Positions 15,670-24,702 of a DNA stretch of 64,000 bases are shown here, piece by piece. How positions within the stretch are numbered: the first letter of the stretch is position 1; every line of letters starts with the position of its first letter. A program made the translations under genes and the position numbers. Source of the DNA: DASPSR01 sp035516175 (GTDB lineage: Bacteria; Nitrospirota; UBA9217); NCBI GenBank assembly GCA_035516175.1, contig DATJAO010000008.1, forward strand, positions 4,692-68,691, read 5' to 3'. The notes under the pieces are model-generated. The model searched no databases. It was not told the DNA's origin and was given only the letters and a program-made list of their open reading frames with translations.

Positions 15670-18102
15670 TTAAGGGTTTGATACCCAGCAAAAAGCACCT
15701 ATGTTCAGGCTGCCGATATTTGTAGAACAGATTCCCGAGTTATCACAAAGTGAACTTACTGTCTCAGGCCATTGACCGGCACCGATACATGGAGAACCTG
15801 ACTGCAAATGAAAGTTCCAGCCTGCAGCATTGACAAAAAGCGGATCGCCTTTATTGGCAGGGTTCTGTCCATTTAAATCGGAATAATTTCCCCATATTGA
15901 GCCGGTAAACCAGTTTGCTGATCCCGTCGCTGTCTGCCCTCCACCTACGCTGAGACTGACTATCCCCGCATTACTGACAATATTATTGCGGATATCGGAA
16001 CCGACCTGATCCTGAATGCCATACGTCGGAGATCCATAGATGGTATTACCATAGATTTTGGTTTGATCGGCGCTGATGTAAATCTTCGATCCATTGACCA
16101 CGTTGCCTTCAACGATATTCCCGGATCCGGAGGAAACGGAAAGGCCATAGCTTGTTTGGCCTGAAAGAGTGTTGCTCACTATAGTATGACCACCGGCACC
16201 GGCATCCACAGAAATCGCCGCAAAGCCCGAGCTAGCAGTTATCCGATTTCCGCGTACGGTATCCCCGCTTTCTCCGGTGTGTAAAACCAATGCAGAAGTG
16301 TTCGGACCTCCGCTTAGGGTAAAGGTATTATCCAAAAATTTTACGCCCGAGGAATTTACAGCATATGTTTGCGCTGACCATCCTCCGCTAAGTGTGCCGG
16401 AAAACGAATTGCCGGCAATTACCGCATCATTAGCAGTATCCAAAGAAAGAAGAGAAACTAAATTATTCCCGCTCCCGTTTAATATATTGCCTCCAAACTG
16501 TAATCCGGAAATATGACCGGATGCCGCGCCTCCTGCCAGACTTACCAAACCCGACTGATTTATTCCTGCATTCACGATGCTGAGGTTCGTAAATGTCCAG
16601 TTGTGATGAGACGTGGTAAGACCTGATGCGACATTTGTGCTGCCATCTATGGCGAATCCTGAAATACCGTAGGATGCAGTGCCGATCGTGCCGCCATTTA
16701 TCGTAACGTTCGTTATGTAACAGGGCGTGGCAACATCCGGCAGACCGTAAAAACAGACGTGGTCTGACAGGATGATTCCATATGCATCTAGGGGAACCCA
16801 CGACCAGGGAGACGCATTATATAGGCGTAAACCAATATTATCAATATTGACGTTGCTGATCGTGACATTATTGATTCCACCTGAGCCATTCGCAATCAGT
16901 GCAATGCCGCTATAACAATCTGAGATTGTGAGATTATTGACCGTTGTATTCTGGGAAGGGGCAGCCTCGGTATTGCTCCCGGGACCGTTATAATTGTCGG
17001 ACTGGGATTCTATATGAAACGCCGCCTCAGGTATAGCTGAAGTGCAGTGTTCGATATCGACATTACTTATGTTTGCATTATTCGTATTATACACAACCAC
17101 CCCCGCATTTCCTACATTCGATGCAGTGATGTTGTCGATCTTCACACCGTCGTACGCGGCAATTGATACTCCTATATAATCCGCCCCGTTGATTACGATA
17201 TCATGTATGTACATATTAGGTGTTGTCGTCAGCGCAGGCTCGATATACTGGTCATTTGTCGTAATGCCATATACACCGATAGCGTCTTGTGTAACACGAG
17301 CCATTCCGCCCGCGCTATATACGGAATCTAGTGTTCCGCCCGTGTCACTTAAACAGGAGCCCTTACTGTCCGTCGTTCTGCCCTGCAAGCCATTGAATGT
17401 GAATCCGGCTATTTCTATATTAGGCCCCGGGCCGTTTGTGTTGTGATGATAAAGCCAGACACCTCCGCCGCCAACTTGTCCATGCCATTTGCAATAATTT
17501 GCACGCGATAATTGCATAGTGAGAGCTGTCTTTCCTGCTCCACTGCCGATAATGCGCAGACGGTTTATAGGGTTTGTATCGTGATTTACGAAAATTGAGT
17601 CCCAATCCCAACCATGGGGACCGCTGTCTGCGCTTTTGGCTGATCCGTAGTATCCTGCGGTGCCCGACACAGCCTGCGCATCGGACAGGCTATACCACGT
17701 TCCCGGCGGAATATATAATGTCCCGCAGAACTGCCCTTTCTCATCCGTCTTGGGCGTTGTTGGGCAAAGCATTTGCAACAGCATGCTGAGGTCATGCCAG
17801 TCAAGCGTTCCGGACCTGTCATAATCGCCAGCAATAATGCTATGAATTTTGCCGTCACCCACTGTGTCAAATATTCGGTACGTGAACAACAATGGATTCG
17901 CTGATACGGCTATAGCCCTAACATGGGCCTCAGTATATCCGGTTTCAAGGATGGGAGGACTGGCATTTGTGTTCTGGTCGTTTGACACGTTCTGCCTTTC
18001 AGCTTGGCTGATACCACCGCCACCCGTACTACCTCCGCAGCCGGATGACAATATTGCAACCAGTATAAAATGCAAGAGTAAATTTAGCTGCCATCGTCTC
18101 AT
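15670..18102 (-). CDS. Secreted right-handed beta-helix lipoprotein with EF-hand-like loop
   Basis: 810 residues with a lipoprotein signal ending SSGC (Cys22), a Gly/Ser-rich stretch, then near 93-104 an acidic loop with ligand spacing D-x-D-x-S-x-T-x-D-x-x-D. This matches an EF-hand or dockerin calcium loop. The rest shows short repeated strands of NosD/polysaccharide-lyase type with many N-I-x-I, N-x-F and G-N-x-I words, typical of a right-handed parallel beta-helix. It probably binds or cleaves the polysaccharide made by this locus from the outer membrane. The start at 18102 has GGAGGG six bases upstream and gives a clean signal peptide. Confidence 0.82.
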   Translation of the reverse strand: MRRWQLNLLLHFILVAILSSGCGGSTGGGGISQAERQNVSNDQNTNASPPILETGYTEAHVRAIAVSANPLLFTYRIFDTVGDGKIHSIIAGDYDRSGTLDWHDLSMLLQMLCPTTPKTDEKGQFCGTLYIPPGTWYSLSDAQAVSGTAGYYGSAKSADSGPHGWDWDSIFVNHDTNPINRLRIIGSGAGKTALTMQLSRANYCKWHGQVGGGGVWLYHHNTNGPGPNIEIAGFTFNGLQGRTTDSKGSCLSDTGGTLDSVYSAGGMARVTQDAIGVYGITTNDQYIEPALTTTPNMYIHDIVINGADYIGVSIAAYDGVKIDNITASNVGNAGVVVYNTNNANISNVDIEHCTSAIPEAAFHIESQSDNYNGPGSNTEAAPSQNTTVNNLTISDCYSGIALIANGSGGINNVTISNVNIDNIGLRLYNASPWSWVPLDAYGIILSDHVCFYGLPDVATPCYITNVTINGGTIGTASYGISGFAIDGSTNVASGLTTSHHNWTFTNLSIVNAGINQSGLVSLAGGAASGHISGLQFGGNILNGSGNNLVSLLSLDTANDAVIAGNSFSGTLSGGWSAQTYAVNSSGVKFLDNTFTLSGGPNTSALVLHTGESGDTVRGNRITASSGFAAISVDAGAGGHTIVSNTLSGQTSYGLSVSSGSGNIVEGNVVNGSKIYISADQTKIYGNTIYGSPTYGIQDQVGSDIRNNIVSNAGIVSLSVGGGQTATGSANWFTGSIWGNYSDLNGQNPANKGDPLFVNAAGWNFHLQSGSPCIGAGQWPETVSSLCDNSGICSTNIGSLNIGAFCWVSNP

Positions 18103-18606
18103 GCTCGCCCTCCAGTGCTGCTGATAAAACGGACGGACTTTGATCTGACTCCCACTTGAGGTTGTCCGCCTAGCGGCCACAATGGTTGGTCACTTCCGTT
18201 TTTTCTTTATCCAACTTTAGATAGGACGAAGCGAAGCTTGCCTCGCATAGTCGTTTCAATCGAACGACGTAAGCGAGTTCAATGTTGGCCCGTTAGGACC
18301 AATTGCTTTCGGTCCTTGTTGAGAAGCTGATTCTCATTGTAATTGGAATAGTTTCATCCCTTCACTACTCGAAAGAAAATTTCGAACCTGTCCTGATAGA
18401 CCGAACACTCATTGACGTTGATCATGGCTTTGAAAGTGAATCTCCCCCAGCAGGAGCTGGGGGCATTTTTTATGTTACATGCAAAACTTAGCATGAGCCC
18501 CGCGGGCTGCCGCTCCATCACCAGACAGGAGTCTAGTGTTTTATGCGGCTCAATAAGATTCATTTCAGAGTCAGTTGTTCCATGAGAAATACCCTTTTTT
18601 GTTGAA
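18103..18606. other. Gene-free stretch between the AsnB-like and beta-helix genes
   Basis: 504 bases without a convincing coding frame. The plus strand has several short inverted repeats: AGGACC/GGTCCT near 18295-18316 and CGAAA/TTTCG near 18369-18383. They are followed by a strong hairpin with a T-run at 18444-18470. This could be a plus-strand small RNA or a decayed mobile element; nothing proves either. A promoter for the downstream genes may also lie here. Confidence 0.4.
18444..18470 (+). terminator. Intrinsic terminator-like hairpin in plus orientation
   Basis: The arms CCCCCAG and CTGGGGG are separated by six bases and followed by CA and six T residues on the plus strand. The minus strand has no T-run after the stem, so it does not fit the minus-strand genes around it. 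Confidence 0.55.
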
Positions 18607-20502
18607 CTAAACATTTTTAAACCAGTAGTTATGCCACAATGCCAAGTTCAGCAAATTCCATAATTTGAAACTGTTGAACCTTTTATTTCGCTCATGACTA
18701 TTGAATATATTCTCAATATACGAAACGTTGAAAAGCTCTTTTATGAGGTTGCTGTCAAAGATGACGTCTCTGGCAAACTTTACTATTCTCGGCGTCACCA
18801 TATTGGTTGCTGAACCGCAGAAACCCCATTTATTCCGGTATATAATTTCATGCGGCAGAATCCCCTCAGCCGCTTTCTTCAATATATATTTAAACGTACC
18901 ATTTCTCTGCTTCATGGCTAGAGGAATGGTAAGAGCGAACTCCACAAGATCCTCATCCAGGAACGGGACTCGGGTCTCGATTGCATGGGCCATGCTCATC
19001 TTATCCACCCGCATAAGCAACAACTCAGGAAGTCGATTCTTAAGCTCGATCTGGATGATCGAGGAAATAGAATCCGAGGAGAATCCCCCTGTCTTCAGTT
19101 GCTTTATATATGCACTGGAGAAGGTCTTGTCCCCGCAGGATTTAAGCAAAAGCCTTTTTTCCTCATCCCAAAAGGCGATCGCATTACCCGTGAAAAGTGG
19201 CTCATTGCAGCTTGCTCGACGGAACATGTCTGCTGCATAAGGAGTTAGCATATTCCGGGCTGTCCTATAGAAGCAGGATCTCAATACTGCCGGTGTCTCA
19301 AGGAAGTATTGATAGAAATACCGGTTCACCCGGTCGAATTTATGATACATGCCATAACCGGCAAATATTTCATCACTGCCTTCCCCAATCTGGATTACCG
19401 GAGTTCCTGCGTCACGGGCCAGCTTTGACAGGTAGTAAAGTGGTACACACACGGGATCGGCAAGCGGCTCGTCCTGATAGTAGGGCAACTTCGGCAGAAA
19501 GGATATAAAGTCCATGTCGTTGATAAAGAGCTCATGGTGATCGGCTTTGAAATGTTGGGCTGTTCTATGCGCCGCGACGAATTCATTCGATGGATCGCCT
19601 TCAATGCCGACCGTGAACGCCTGAACAGGCCTATCCATGATCTCAGCCATTAGGGCAACATTGAGTGAGGAGTCAAGCCCTCCGCTGAGGAAAACACCGA
19701 AGGGAACATCGGAAACCATGCGGCGTGCGACAGCCTGCCTCAACAGCCTTCTCGTCTCCTCTATACAATCCTTCTCTGTGATATTGAAATTGTCCGGCCC
19801 AAACTTCGAGGGATCCCAATACCGCACTCTTCTTGCATTGCCATTCTTTTCGAACTTCAGGTAAGTTCCCGCTTCCAGTTTCTGCACCCCGTGGAAGATG
19901 GTTCCCGGCGCTGGAGTATTCGCAAAGGTCAGGTAATGGAAAAGGCCCTGTTGATCAATCTTTTTCCCGAAATCCGGGAGCGCCAGGATGGCCTTAATCT
20001 CTGAGGCAAAAGCGACGATGCCGTTATCATTGCTGTAGTACAGAGGTTTGATGCCGAGACGGTCGCGCACCAGGGTCAACGAGTGGTCTTGTCTATCATA
20101 AAGCGCAAATGCGAACATGCCCCTGAAACATCTTAGCGCACCTTCGAGGCCCCATTCGTGGACCGCATGAAGGATGACCTCCGTATCGGTCTTTGATCGG
20201 AATGAATATTTTCCGGTCTTCTCCAGCTCCTCGCGAAGAGACTGAAAATTGAAGATTTCACCGTTGAACGTTACCCATAGACGACCATCGGCCGTACTCA
20301 TGGGCTGTCGTCCAAGGGGGGAAAGATCGATTATTGACAGCCGTCGATGACCGAGACCCGCATAGAATCCACCTTCATTCGTTACATAAGTGCCCGCATC
20401 ATCCGGTCCCCGATGCTGCATTGTATCGCGCATCGCGGAGAGTTCAGCGGCAGAGAGCGACCAACCTGGCCTCGTGGAAAACACCCCGACTATGCCACAC
20501 AT
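18607..20502 (-). CDS. Asparagine synthase-like amidotransferase (exosortase-locus type)
   Basis: Class II glutamine amidotransferase fused to an ATP-pyrophosphatase synthetase domain. Cys2 (MCGIVGVFS) is the catalytic nucleophile, RGPDDAG near 31-37 and FNGEIFN near 79-85 are glutaminase motifs, and SGGLDSS at 273-279 is the PP-loop. At 631 residues it matches the exosortase-associated amidotransferase 1 family (TIGR03108-like, from memory). It may amidate a uronic acid of the polysaccharide or another locus substrate rather than make asparagine. The start is fixed by Cys2, with GGAG seven bases upstream. Confidence 0.9.
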   Translation of the reverse strand: MCGIVGVFSTRPGWSLSAAELSAMRDTMQHRGPDDAGTYVTNEGGFYAGLGHRRLSIIDLSPLGRQPMSTADGRLWVTFNGEIFNFQSLREELEKTGKYSFRSKTDTEVILHAVHEWGLEGALRCFRGMFAFALYDRQDHSLTLVRDRLGIKPLYYSNDNGIVAFASEIKAILALPDFGKKIDQQGLFHYLTFANTPAPGTIFHGVQKLEAGTYLKFEKNGNARRVRYWDPSKFGPDNFNITEKDCIEETRRLLRQAVARRMVSDVPFGVFLSGGLDSSLNVALMAEIMDRPVQAFTVGIEGDPSNEFVAAHRTAQHFKADHHELFINDMDFISFLPKLPYYQDEPLADPVCVPLYYLSKLARDAGTPVIQIGEGSDEIFAGYGMYHKFDRVNRYFYQYFLETPAVLRSCFYRTARNMLTPYAADMFRRASCNEPLFTGNAIAFWDEEKRLLLKSCGDKTFSSAYIKQLKTGGFSSDSISSIIQIELKNRLPELLLMRVDKMSMAHAIETRVPFLDEDLVEFALTIPLAMKQRNGTFKYILKKAAEGILPHEIIYRNKWGFCGSATNMVTPRIVKFARDVIFDSNLIKELFNVSYIENIFNSHERNKRFNSFKLWNLLNLALWHNYWFKNV

Positions 20503-20785
20503 GGCGAAGCTCCAACGGTGAACGACGTCTTATCAGGTTCCTTCTGCATATAATCAAGAATGGACTTATTGGCTTTTATAAACATAACCCCTGGATAATT
20601 TAAGCTATCGCCTGCAGAATCATGAACGATAAGAATTGATAACCGTCTCATAATGAAGGTGTTTACCTCTATCGAGCCGCTTGGAACGCAGGGCAGACGG
20701 TTCCTTTCCACTACATTGCATTGTGCGTGACCCACTCATAATAGCGAAGGTCTATGACTGACTTCCAGACCGCCCCACTCCACCG

Positions 20786-20956
20786 CTAGTAAGTCGCTGC
20801 CATACGTCCAGTGGACAAGAGGAAATCAGCTTTCTGAATGACCTGTAGATCTGTGGGTCGTCGGCAATTATGACCTTGCCCGTACCAAATGGTCGAGCAC
20901 CCGCCGAAGAAGAGAGCTAAGAACCACAGGATGAATAATAAGACACTCCCAGTCAT
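20786..20956 (-). CDS. Possible 56-residue membrane or lipoprotein-like peptide
   Basis: A short frame beginning MTGSVLLF, with a single hydrophobic segment ending GGCS that faintly resembles a lipobox, then a polar tail with two more Cys or Arg-rich words. GAGGAG lies about nine bases upstream. I recognise no family, and a decayed fragment is just as likely. Confidence 0.25.
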   Translation of the reverse strand: MTGSVLLFILWFLALFFGGCSTIWYGQGHNCRRPTDLQVIQKADFLLSTGRMAATY

Positions 20957-21058
20957 CAGACCGCTCCTCGTGTAATTCCAGCACTCAATTAGGTTTAGTC
21001 TGACCGTATCGCCCCGGTGAATCGATCTTAAAATGTCGTCCGGAAGCACTTCAGCAGA

Positions 21059-21084
21059 GCGGAATTATCGTAAGATGATTCCGC
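21059..21084 (-). promoter_or_regulatory. Stem-loop after the Wzy/ligase-like gene
   Basis: An 11-base stem (GCGGAATTATC against GATGATTCCGC, one mismatch) with a GTAA loop lies about 27 bases past the stop at 21111. No T-run follows in either direction, so it may stabilise a 3' end or be an operator rather than an intrinsic terminator. Confidence 0.4.
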
Positions 21085-21110
21085 GACCACAGTGACCTTG
21101 CTTGACATAT

Positions 21111-22421
21111 CTAGCCTCCAGCCATTGCCGTTATCTCGTTCACCGCAGAGTGCTGCGAAGATTCGCTGTCAGCCGTTGGTTCGAGTCCATCAACCCCTCG
21201 CAGCGCCAGACCCACAAAGCCCCAAACAAATATCTGGTAACCCGGGTAGGCACCGGGGACCAGACCCAATGCATCAATCATCCACATGCCTACAAGCATG
21301 ACCGCCATCGTGTTCAGCGGTGACGGCACACGTCCGCACTTGACCACAACGCGGATTGCCATGGCCCCCAGAAGCATCAGGTAGAGCATCAACCCAAAGA
21401 TGCCGGTTCCGAGAAGAGCACGAATAAAATCATTGTGGGCTCCCGTATGAGAGGACCCATCGCCAACAAGTTGAAGAGCAATTGGCGCTTCAGCGAAGTT
21501 TTTCATCAAAAATTTCCATCCTCCAATCCGCCCCTGGAACATCCTGTCAGTTTTTTCCTTTCCCTGCATTGCATTGATTTCCTTGGAGTAGACTGTATCC
21601 AGGGTTGAAAACTGACTTTTCATGAGCAATGCCGCGGCTAGGATCAGTAATACTATCAAACCCAGTCGCATGAACTTTCGCTGGAATGCATTCCAGATAA
21701 GGAGCCATTCGGCAATGATAAGATAGCCTGCTTTGGAATAGATCCTGTAAACCGTAAACACCGAGACGGCCGTCAATACCAGCAGAAAGCTTCTCGATAG
21801 AAAACGAATACCCGACAGGAAGTAGAACCAATAAAGCGCCACCGCTGCTAACGTCTGGAAGCAGTAGAAGCGAAGAGTGTAGGCGTCGTGGTAGAAACCG
21901 ATGTTCCTGACCAGCCCCCCGATTGTAGCCTCGGAACGTATCACACCTCCAAGGATATTCTGGTAAACCGACATGCCCAGCGGCGTTAGGCCAGCAGCAA
22001 TGTGGGCGACCAACAAAGCGTGGAAATCTTTTTTCGTTTTGAAAAATTCCTGAAAAAGAAAAAACCCTATGAATCCGTTAAATGCCCGGAAGAAATAATC
22101 CGTCGCCAATAATAAGTCATTGCCTACCGTCATTATCACGGCTACGCCGAAAAGCTGAAAATAAATATAAAAGACCCAGAGCGTTGACAAAGGGGCTCGA
22201 TGGAAGCCATGTTCCTGAGACATGATCATTTTGAAAAAAATCAGTGTAGGCAGCAGGACACCAAAGAGCTCCGGTGGCCTGATGCCGGCAATACCATATT
22301 TGTAATCGTAAAAGCAATCAATGACGGGCCTGATCAGGACTGCGACCAGAATCGCCTTCTTTGTATCCAGGAGCAAGGTAACGACAAAAACAAAAATTAA
22401 GAAATAGGGTAAGACTATCAT
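21111..22421 (-). CDS. O-antigen polymerase/ligase-like membrane protein (Wzy_C family)
   Basis: 436 residues with about ten to twelve hydrophobic segments and a large periplasmic loop before the last segments (about 270-340). The loop contains QGRIGGWKFLMKNF and GSSHTGAHNDFIRALLGTG, the H-N-D-F region typical of O-antigen ligases and polymerases. It probably polymerises the lipid-linked repeat unit at the periplasmic face, or ligates glycan in the way proposed for the exosortase-associated O-glycosylation ligase family (TIGR03097-like, from memory). It starts 7 bases after a GT4 gene. Polymerase and ligase cannot be told apart by sequence. Confidence 0.82.
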   Translation of the reverse strand: MIVLPYFLIFVFVVTLLLDTKKAILVAVLIRPVIDCFYDYKYGIAGIRPPELFGVLLPTLIFFKMIMSQEHGFHRAPLSTLWVFYIYFQLFGVAVIMTVGNDLLLATDYFFRAFNGFIGFFLFQEFFKTKKDFHALLVAHIAAGLTPLGMSVYQNILGGVIRSEATIGGLVRNIGFYHDAYTLRFYCFQTLAAVALYWFYFLSGIRFLSRSFLLVLTAVSVFTVYRIYSKAGYLIIAEWLLIWNAFQRKFMRLGLIVLLILAAALLMKSQFSTLDTVYSKEINAMQGKEKTDRMFQGRIGGWKFLMKNFAEAPIALQLVGDGSSHTGAHNDFIRALLGTGIFGLMLYLMLLGAMAIRVVVKCGRVPSPLNTMAVMLVGMWMIDALGLVPGAYPGYQIFVWGFVGLALRGVDGLEPTADSESSQHSAVNEITAMAGG

Positions 22422-22428
22422 CTGGAAT

Positions 22429-23556
22429 TTATCTTCTTTTTATGCATTTTTCTAATATACTGCAGAGGTTTTCCTCAAAATGCCCCAGCGTATATTGGGA
22501 CAGATATCGTTCCCTGCCGGCTTTCCCCATTCGTTCTCGCAAACCCCGATCAGTTAGCAGCAATGCCAGTCGATCAGCCACTATCAGCGGATTCAGGCGG
22601 GGAACAAGAAAACCGGTCACACTATCCTGAATCATATCCGGGATTGCACCTTCATACGTGGCAAGCACCGGCAGACCATGGCCCATTGCTTCCAGAACTA
22701 CGAGCGGATAGGCATCGTTATAGGTCGGAAAGGCCATGATATCTGCCTCTGCAAAGGTTCGCCACTTGTCATCGCCGTATCGAGGACCACAGAATTCTGT
22801 CAGCTCCTGCAACTGATTCTCGTGCAAGATTTTGCCGAACTCAGTTTCCACCGCCTTTGACTCCCAGGCACCGGCAAAAGAAGCGCGAAACGGGACGCCC
22901 CGCTGCTTCAATAATTTAAGCGCCTCCAGCAGGATAAAAATCCCTTTGTTCACGAACAGATTGGAGAAGAAGAGGATGCGCGGCACCCCATCCCTGTGTA
23001 CGGTGTCGGTTTCCCGTCCTTTTAACGGATCTACTATGCCGTTGGCCAGAAAATGGCACTGCTTGCGTTTCACCACCTGGGAAGCGTCCTCGTAGAGCGA
23101 TGGTGAGAGCAGTACTACCTGGGCTCCTTGAAATGCCCATGTATAGAGAGCCTTTTTCAGCGGGCCTGTCATTGCCTGGGCAATCCCCTTTCCATGCAAG
23201 TGGTAAAGGCGACGGGCTCCACAAAGCTTCATGATCGCCACATAGAGCAGGTCCCGATAGAAAGCTCTGCCATTTGGAGTCAAAGTGAAATAAACGAGTT
23301 CCGGCCGGCGCACAAGGCAGTGCCGGGCAAGATCCCTCACTTGGGAAACGATCAGGAGAAGCTTAGCTGGCCGCAGTTTGCCAATATCTTCGATCGATGA
23401 GGCGCTCTTCAGTGGCAACACTTCGAGTTGGAAATGTTCCCTCAGCAAATGTGAATTCACTACCTGCTCACCCATGATTGTTACGCCATTCACAGGCGGG
23501 GGGAGATGGGCCATGCAAAGTATCAACGGTTTCCCGTAACTTGCAATTTTCGCCAT
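22429..23556 (-). CDS. GT4-family glycosyltransferase
   Basis: 375 residues, a GT-B glycosyltransferase. The N-terminal domain opens with MAHLPPPVNGVTIMGEQ, typical of the group that binds the lipid-linked acceptor. The C-terminal domain has ILFFSNLFVNKGI, followed by the nucleotide-binding block AFPTYNDAYPLVVLEAMGHG with the E-x7-E pattern. It probably adds one sugar of the repeat unit at the cytoplasmic face. It is separated by six bases from the next GT4 gene upstream. The donor and linkage cannot be predicted. Confidence 0.9.
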   Translation of the reverse strand: MAKIASYGKPLILCMAHLPPPVNGVTIMGEQVVNSHLLREHFQLEVLPLKSASSIEDIGKLRPAKLLLIVSQVRDLARHCLVRRPELVYFTLTPNGRAFYRDLLYVAIMKLCGARRLYHLHGKGIAQAMTGPLKKALYTWAFQGAQVVLLSPSLYEDASQVVKRKQCHFLANGIVDPLKGRETDTVHRDGVPRILFFSNLFVNKGIFILLEALKLLKQRGVPFRASFAGAWESKAVETEFGKILHENQLQELTEFCGPRYGDDKWRTFAEADIMAFPTYNDAYPLVVLEAMGHGLPVLATYEGAIPDMIQDSVTGFLVPRLNPLIVADRLALLLTDRGLRERMGKAGRERYLSQYTLGHFEENLCSILEKCIKRR

Positions 23557-23562
23557 GGTCGT

Positions 23563-24687
23563 TCAGCCCGCCTGCCTGCTCGAGGCGGTGCAAAATCCCC
23601 GTTCGGCATGAATTGCCGCCAGGAAAGCGTTCATGCTCCGCTCCACGGAGAACTCCCGAGCAATTTCGAGGGAAGCGGCAGCCATGCGCAGCAATTCTGT
23701 GCGCGGAAGGGCGAGAATCCGCTCTAATGTCCGGAACAGTACAACTACGGAGTTGGACGGCACCACGCAGCCGTTACCACGGACTGCCTCCGGATAGTTC
23801 CCCACGCCATCCGACACGACAAGAACGTTTCCGGTGAAAAGTCCCTCGACAACGGCCAGCGGATTGTTGTCGTGGAGCGACGGCAGAACGAAGAGGTGAC
23901 TCTCCTGGAAATGACGGGCATAGGTTTCCTGTTCACAGAACCCCGTCATTTCGATACCGTATGCCTGATAAGCTGAAATATCGAGCGGTCCGGTTCCCAT
24001 CACCCTGAGGAGACAGGTCTTGCGCAACTCCGGATGATTCTTCAGCAGTAGGGCGTACGCCTCCAGCAGCAGCAGAATCCCTTTTCGCTCGATGAGCGAT
24101 CCGCTGAACGTCAGGATGAGCCGCTCATTGGCAAACTTTTTCGACAGCTCTTCTGTCGTAAGTCGGAAACGCCCTTCTTCAATCGTATTGGGGGCATAGT
24201 GGAAGGATGCACGCGGCAGATAGTGCCTGATGTATTCCTCCGACAAGCATCCCGGTACGATGAAGCTTTGTGCTCTTCGATAGATTGCCTGGCGGAGCTG
24301 ACCCTTGAGGAATGAGACCTTCCCCTCTGTAGCCGGGGTTGCCTCGCTCCAGATGGCATAGCGGATCGTACGTTTCAAGGCATACAGAAACGCGGCAATG
24401 CCGCCGCTGTCGGGGGCGCAGATGATCATGTCCGGTCTAATCCGCTCCAGGTCTTTCATGAGGGAAAACGGCAGTTCCAGATTCCGCTCGTAGCCAGCCC
24501 CGATACTGATGCAGCGGGCCTCAACTTCGGCAAAATCGCGGTCGGCAAAGGCGCTCCATCGGCGACGCGCCTCTGGCTTGCCATAATATACTAGTGTAAG
24601 GTCTACCCCCGGATCCCGGGCAATGGCATTGAAGAGCGGCACTCGGTAGGGGGTGAGATATTTCTGAAGGATGACCACTTTCTTCAC
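23563..24687 (-). CDS. GT4-family glycosyltransferase
   Basis: 374 residues with the GT-B fold. The N-terminus reads VVILQKYLTPYRVPLF, which is common in GT4 enzymes acting on lipid-linked glycans. The C-terminal half has TFSGSLIERKGILLLLEAY and then LFVLPSLHDNNPLAVVEGLFTG, the donor-binding loop. It starts with GTG. It lies 15 bases after the LamG/glycosidase-like gene and 6 bases before the next GT4, so one transcript is likely. The sugar specificity is unknown. Confidence 0.9.
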   Translation of the reverse strand: MKKVVILQKYLTPYRVPLFNAIARDPGVDLTLVYYGKPEARRRWSAFADRDFAEVEARCISIGAGYERNLELPFSLMKDLERIRPDMIICAPDSGGIAAFLYALKRTIRYAIWSEATPATEGKVSFLKGQLRQAIYRRAQSFIVPGCLSEEYIRHYLPRASFHYAPNTIEEGRFRLTTEELSKKFANERLILTFSGSLIERKGILLLLEAYALLLKNHPELRKTCLLRVMGTGPLDISAYQAYGIEMTGFCEQETYARHFQESHLFVLPSLHDNNPLAVVEGLFTGNVLVVSDGVGNYPEAVRGNGCVVPSNSVVVLFRTLERILALPRTELLRMAAASLEIAREFSVERSMNAFLAAIHAERGFCTASSRQAG

Positions 24688-24702
24688 ACGATTCTCCCTG
24701 AT

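Larger units (their letters stand above)
20503..21110. other. Gene-poor gap with possible decayed or very small genes
   Basis: 608 bases between a tightly packed gene set and the AsnB-like gene. On the minus strand a frame at 20490-20651 encodes 53 residues beginning MRRLSILIVHDSAGD and overlaps the AsnB start by 13 bases, without a well-placed ribosome-binding site. A second frame, listed separately at 20786-20956, could be a small membrane protein. A hairpin lies at 21059-21084. Parts of this gap may be remnants of a lost gene. Confidence 0.35.

Noticed and set aside
15670..15760. VPLPA or PEP sorting tail on the beta-helix protein
   Set aside because: Its C-terminus lacks the motif, the hydrophobic helix and the basic cluster; it is a lipoprotein instead.
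18420..18480. Possible IS200/IS605 right end
   Set aside because: The hairpin is loosely similar to such ends, but no TnpA or TnpB remnant, left end or target site could be recognised.
18354..18614. Minus-strand frame of 86 codons after the AsnB-like gene
   Set aside because: No ribosome-binding site, no family resemblance, and it crosses the plus-oriented terminator hairpin.
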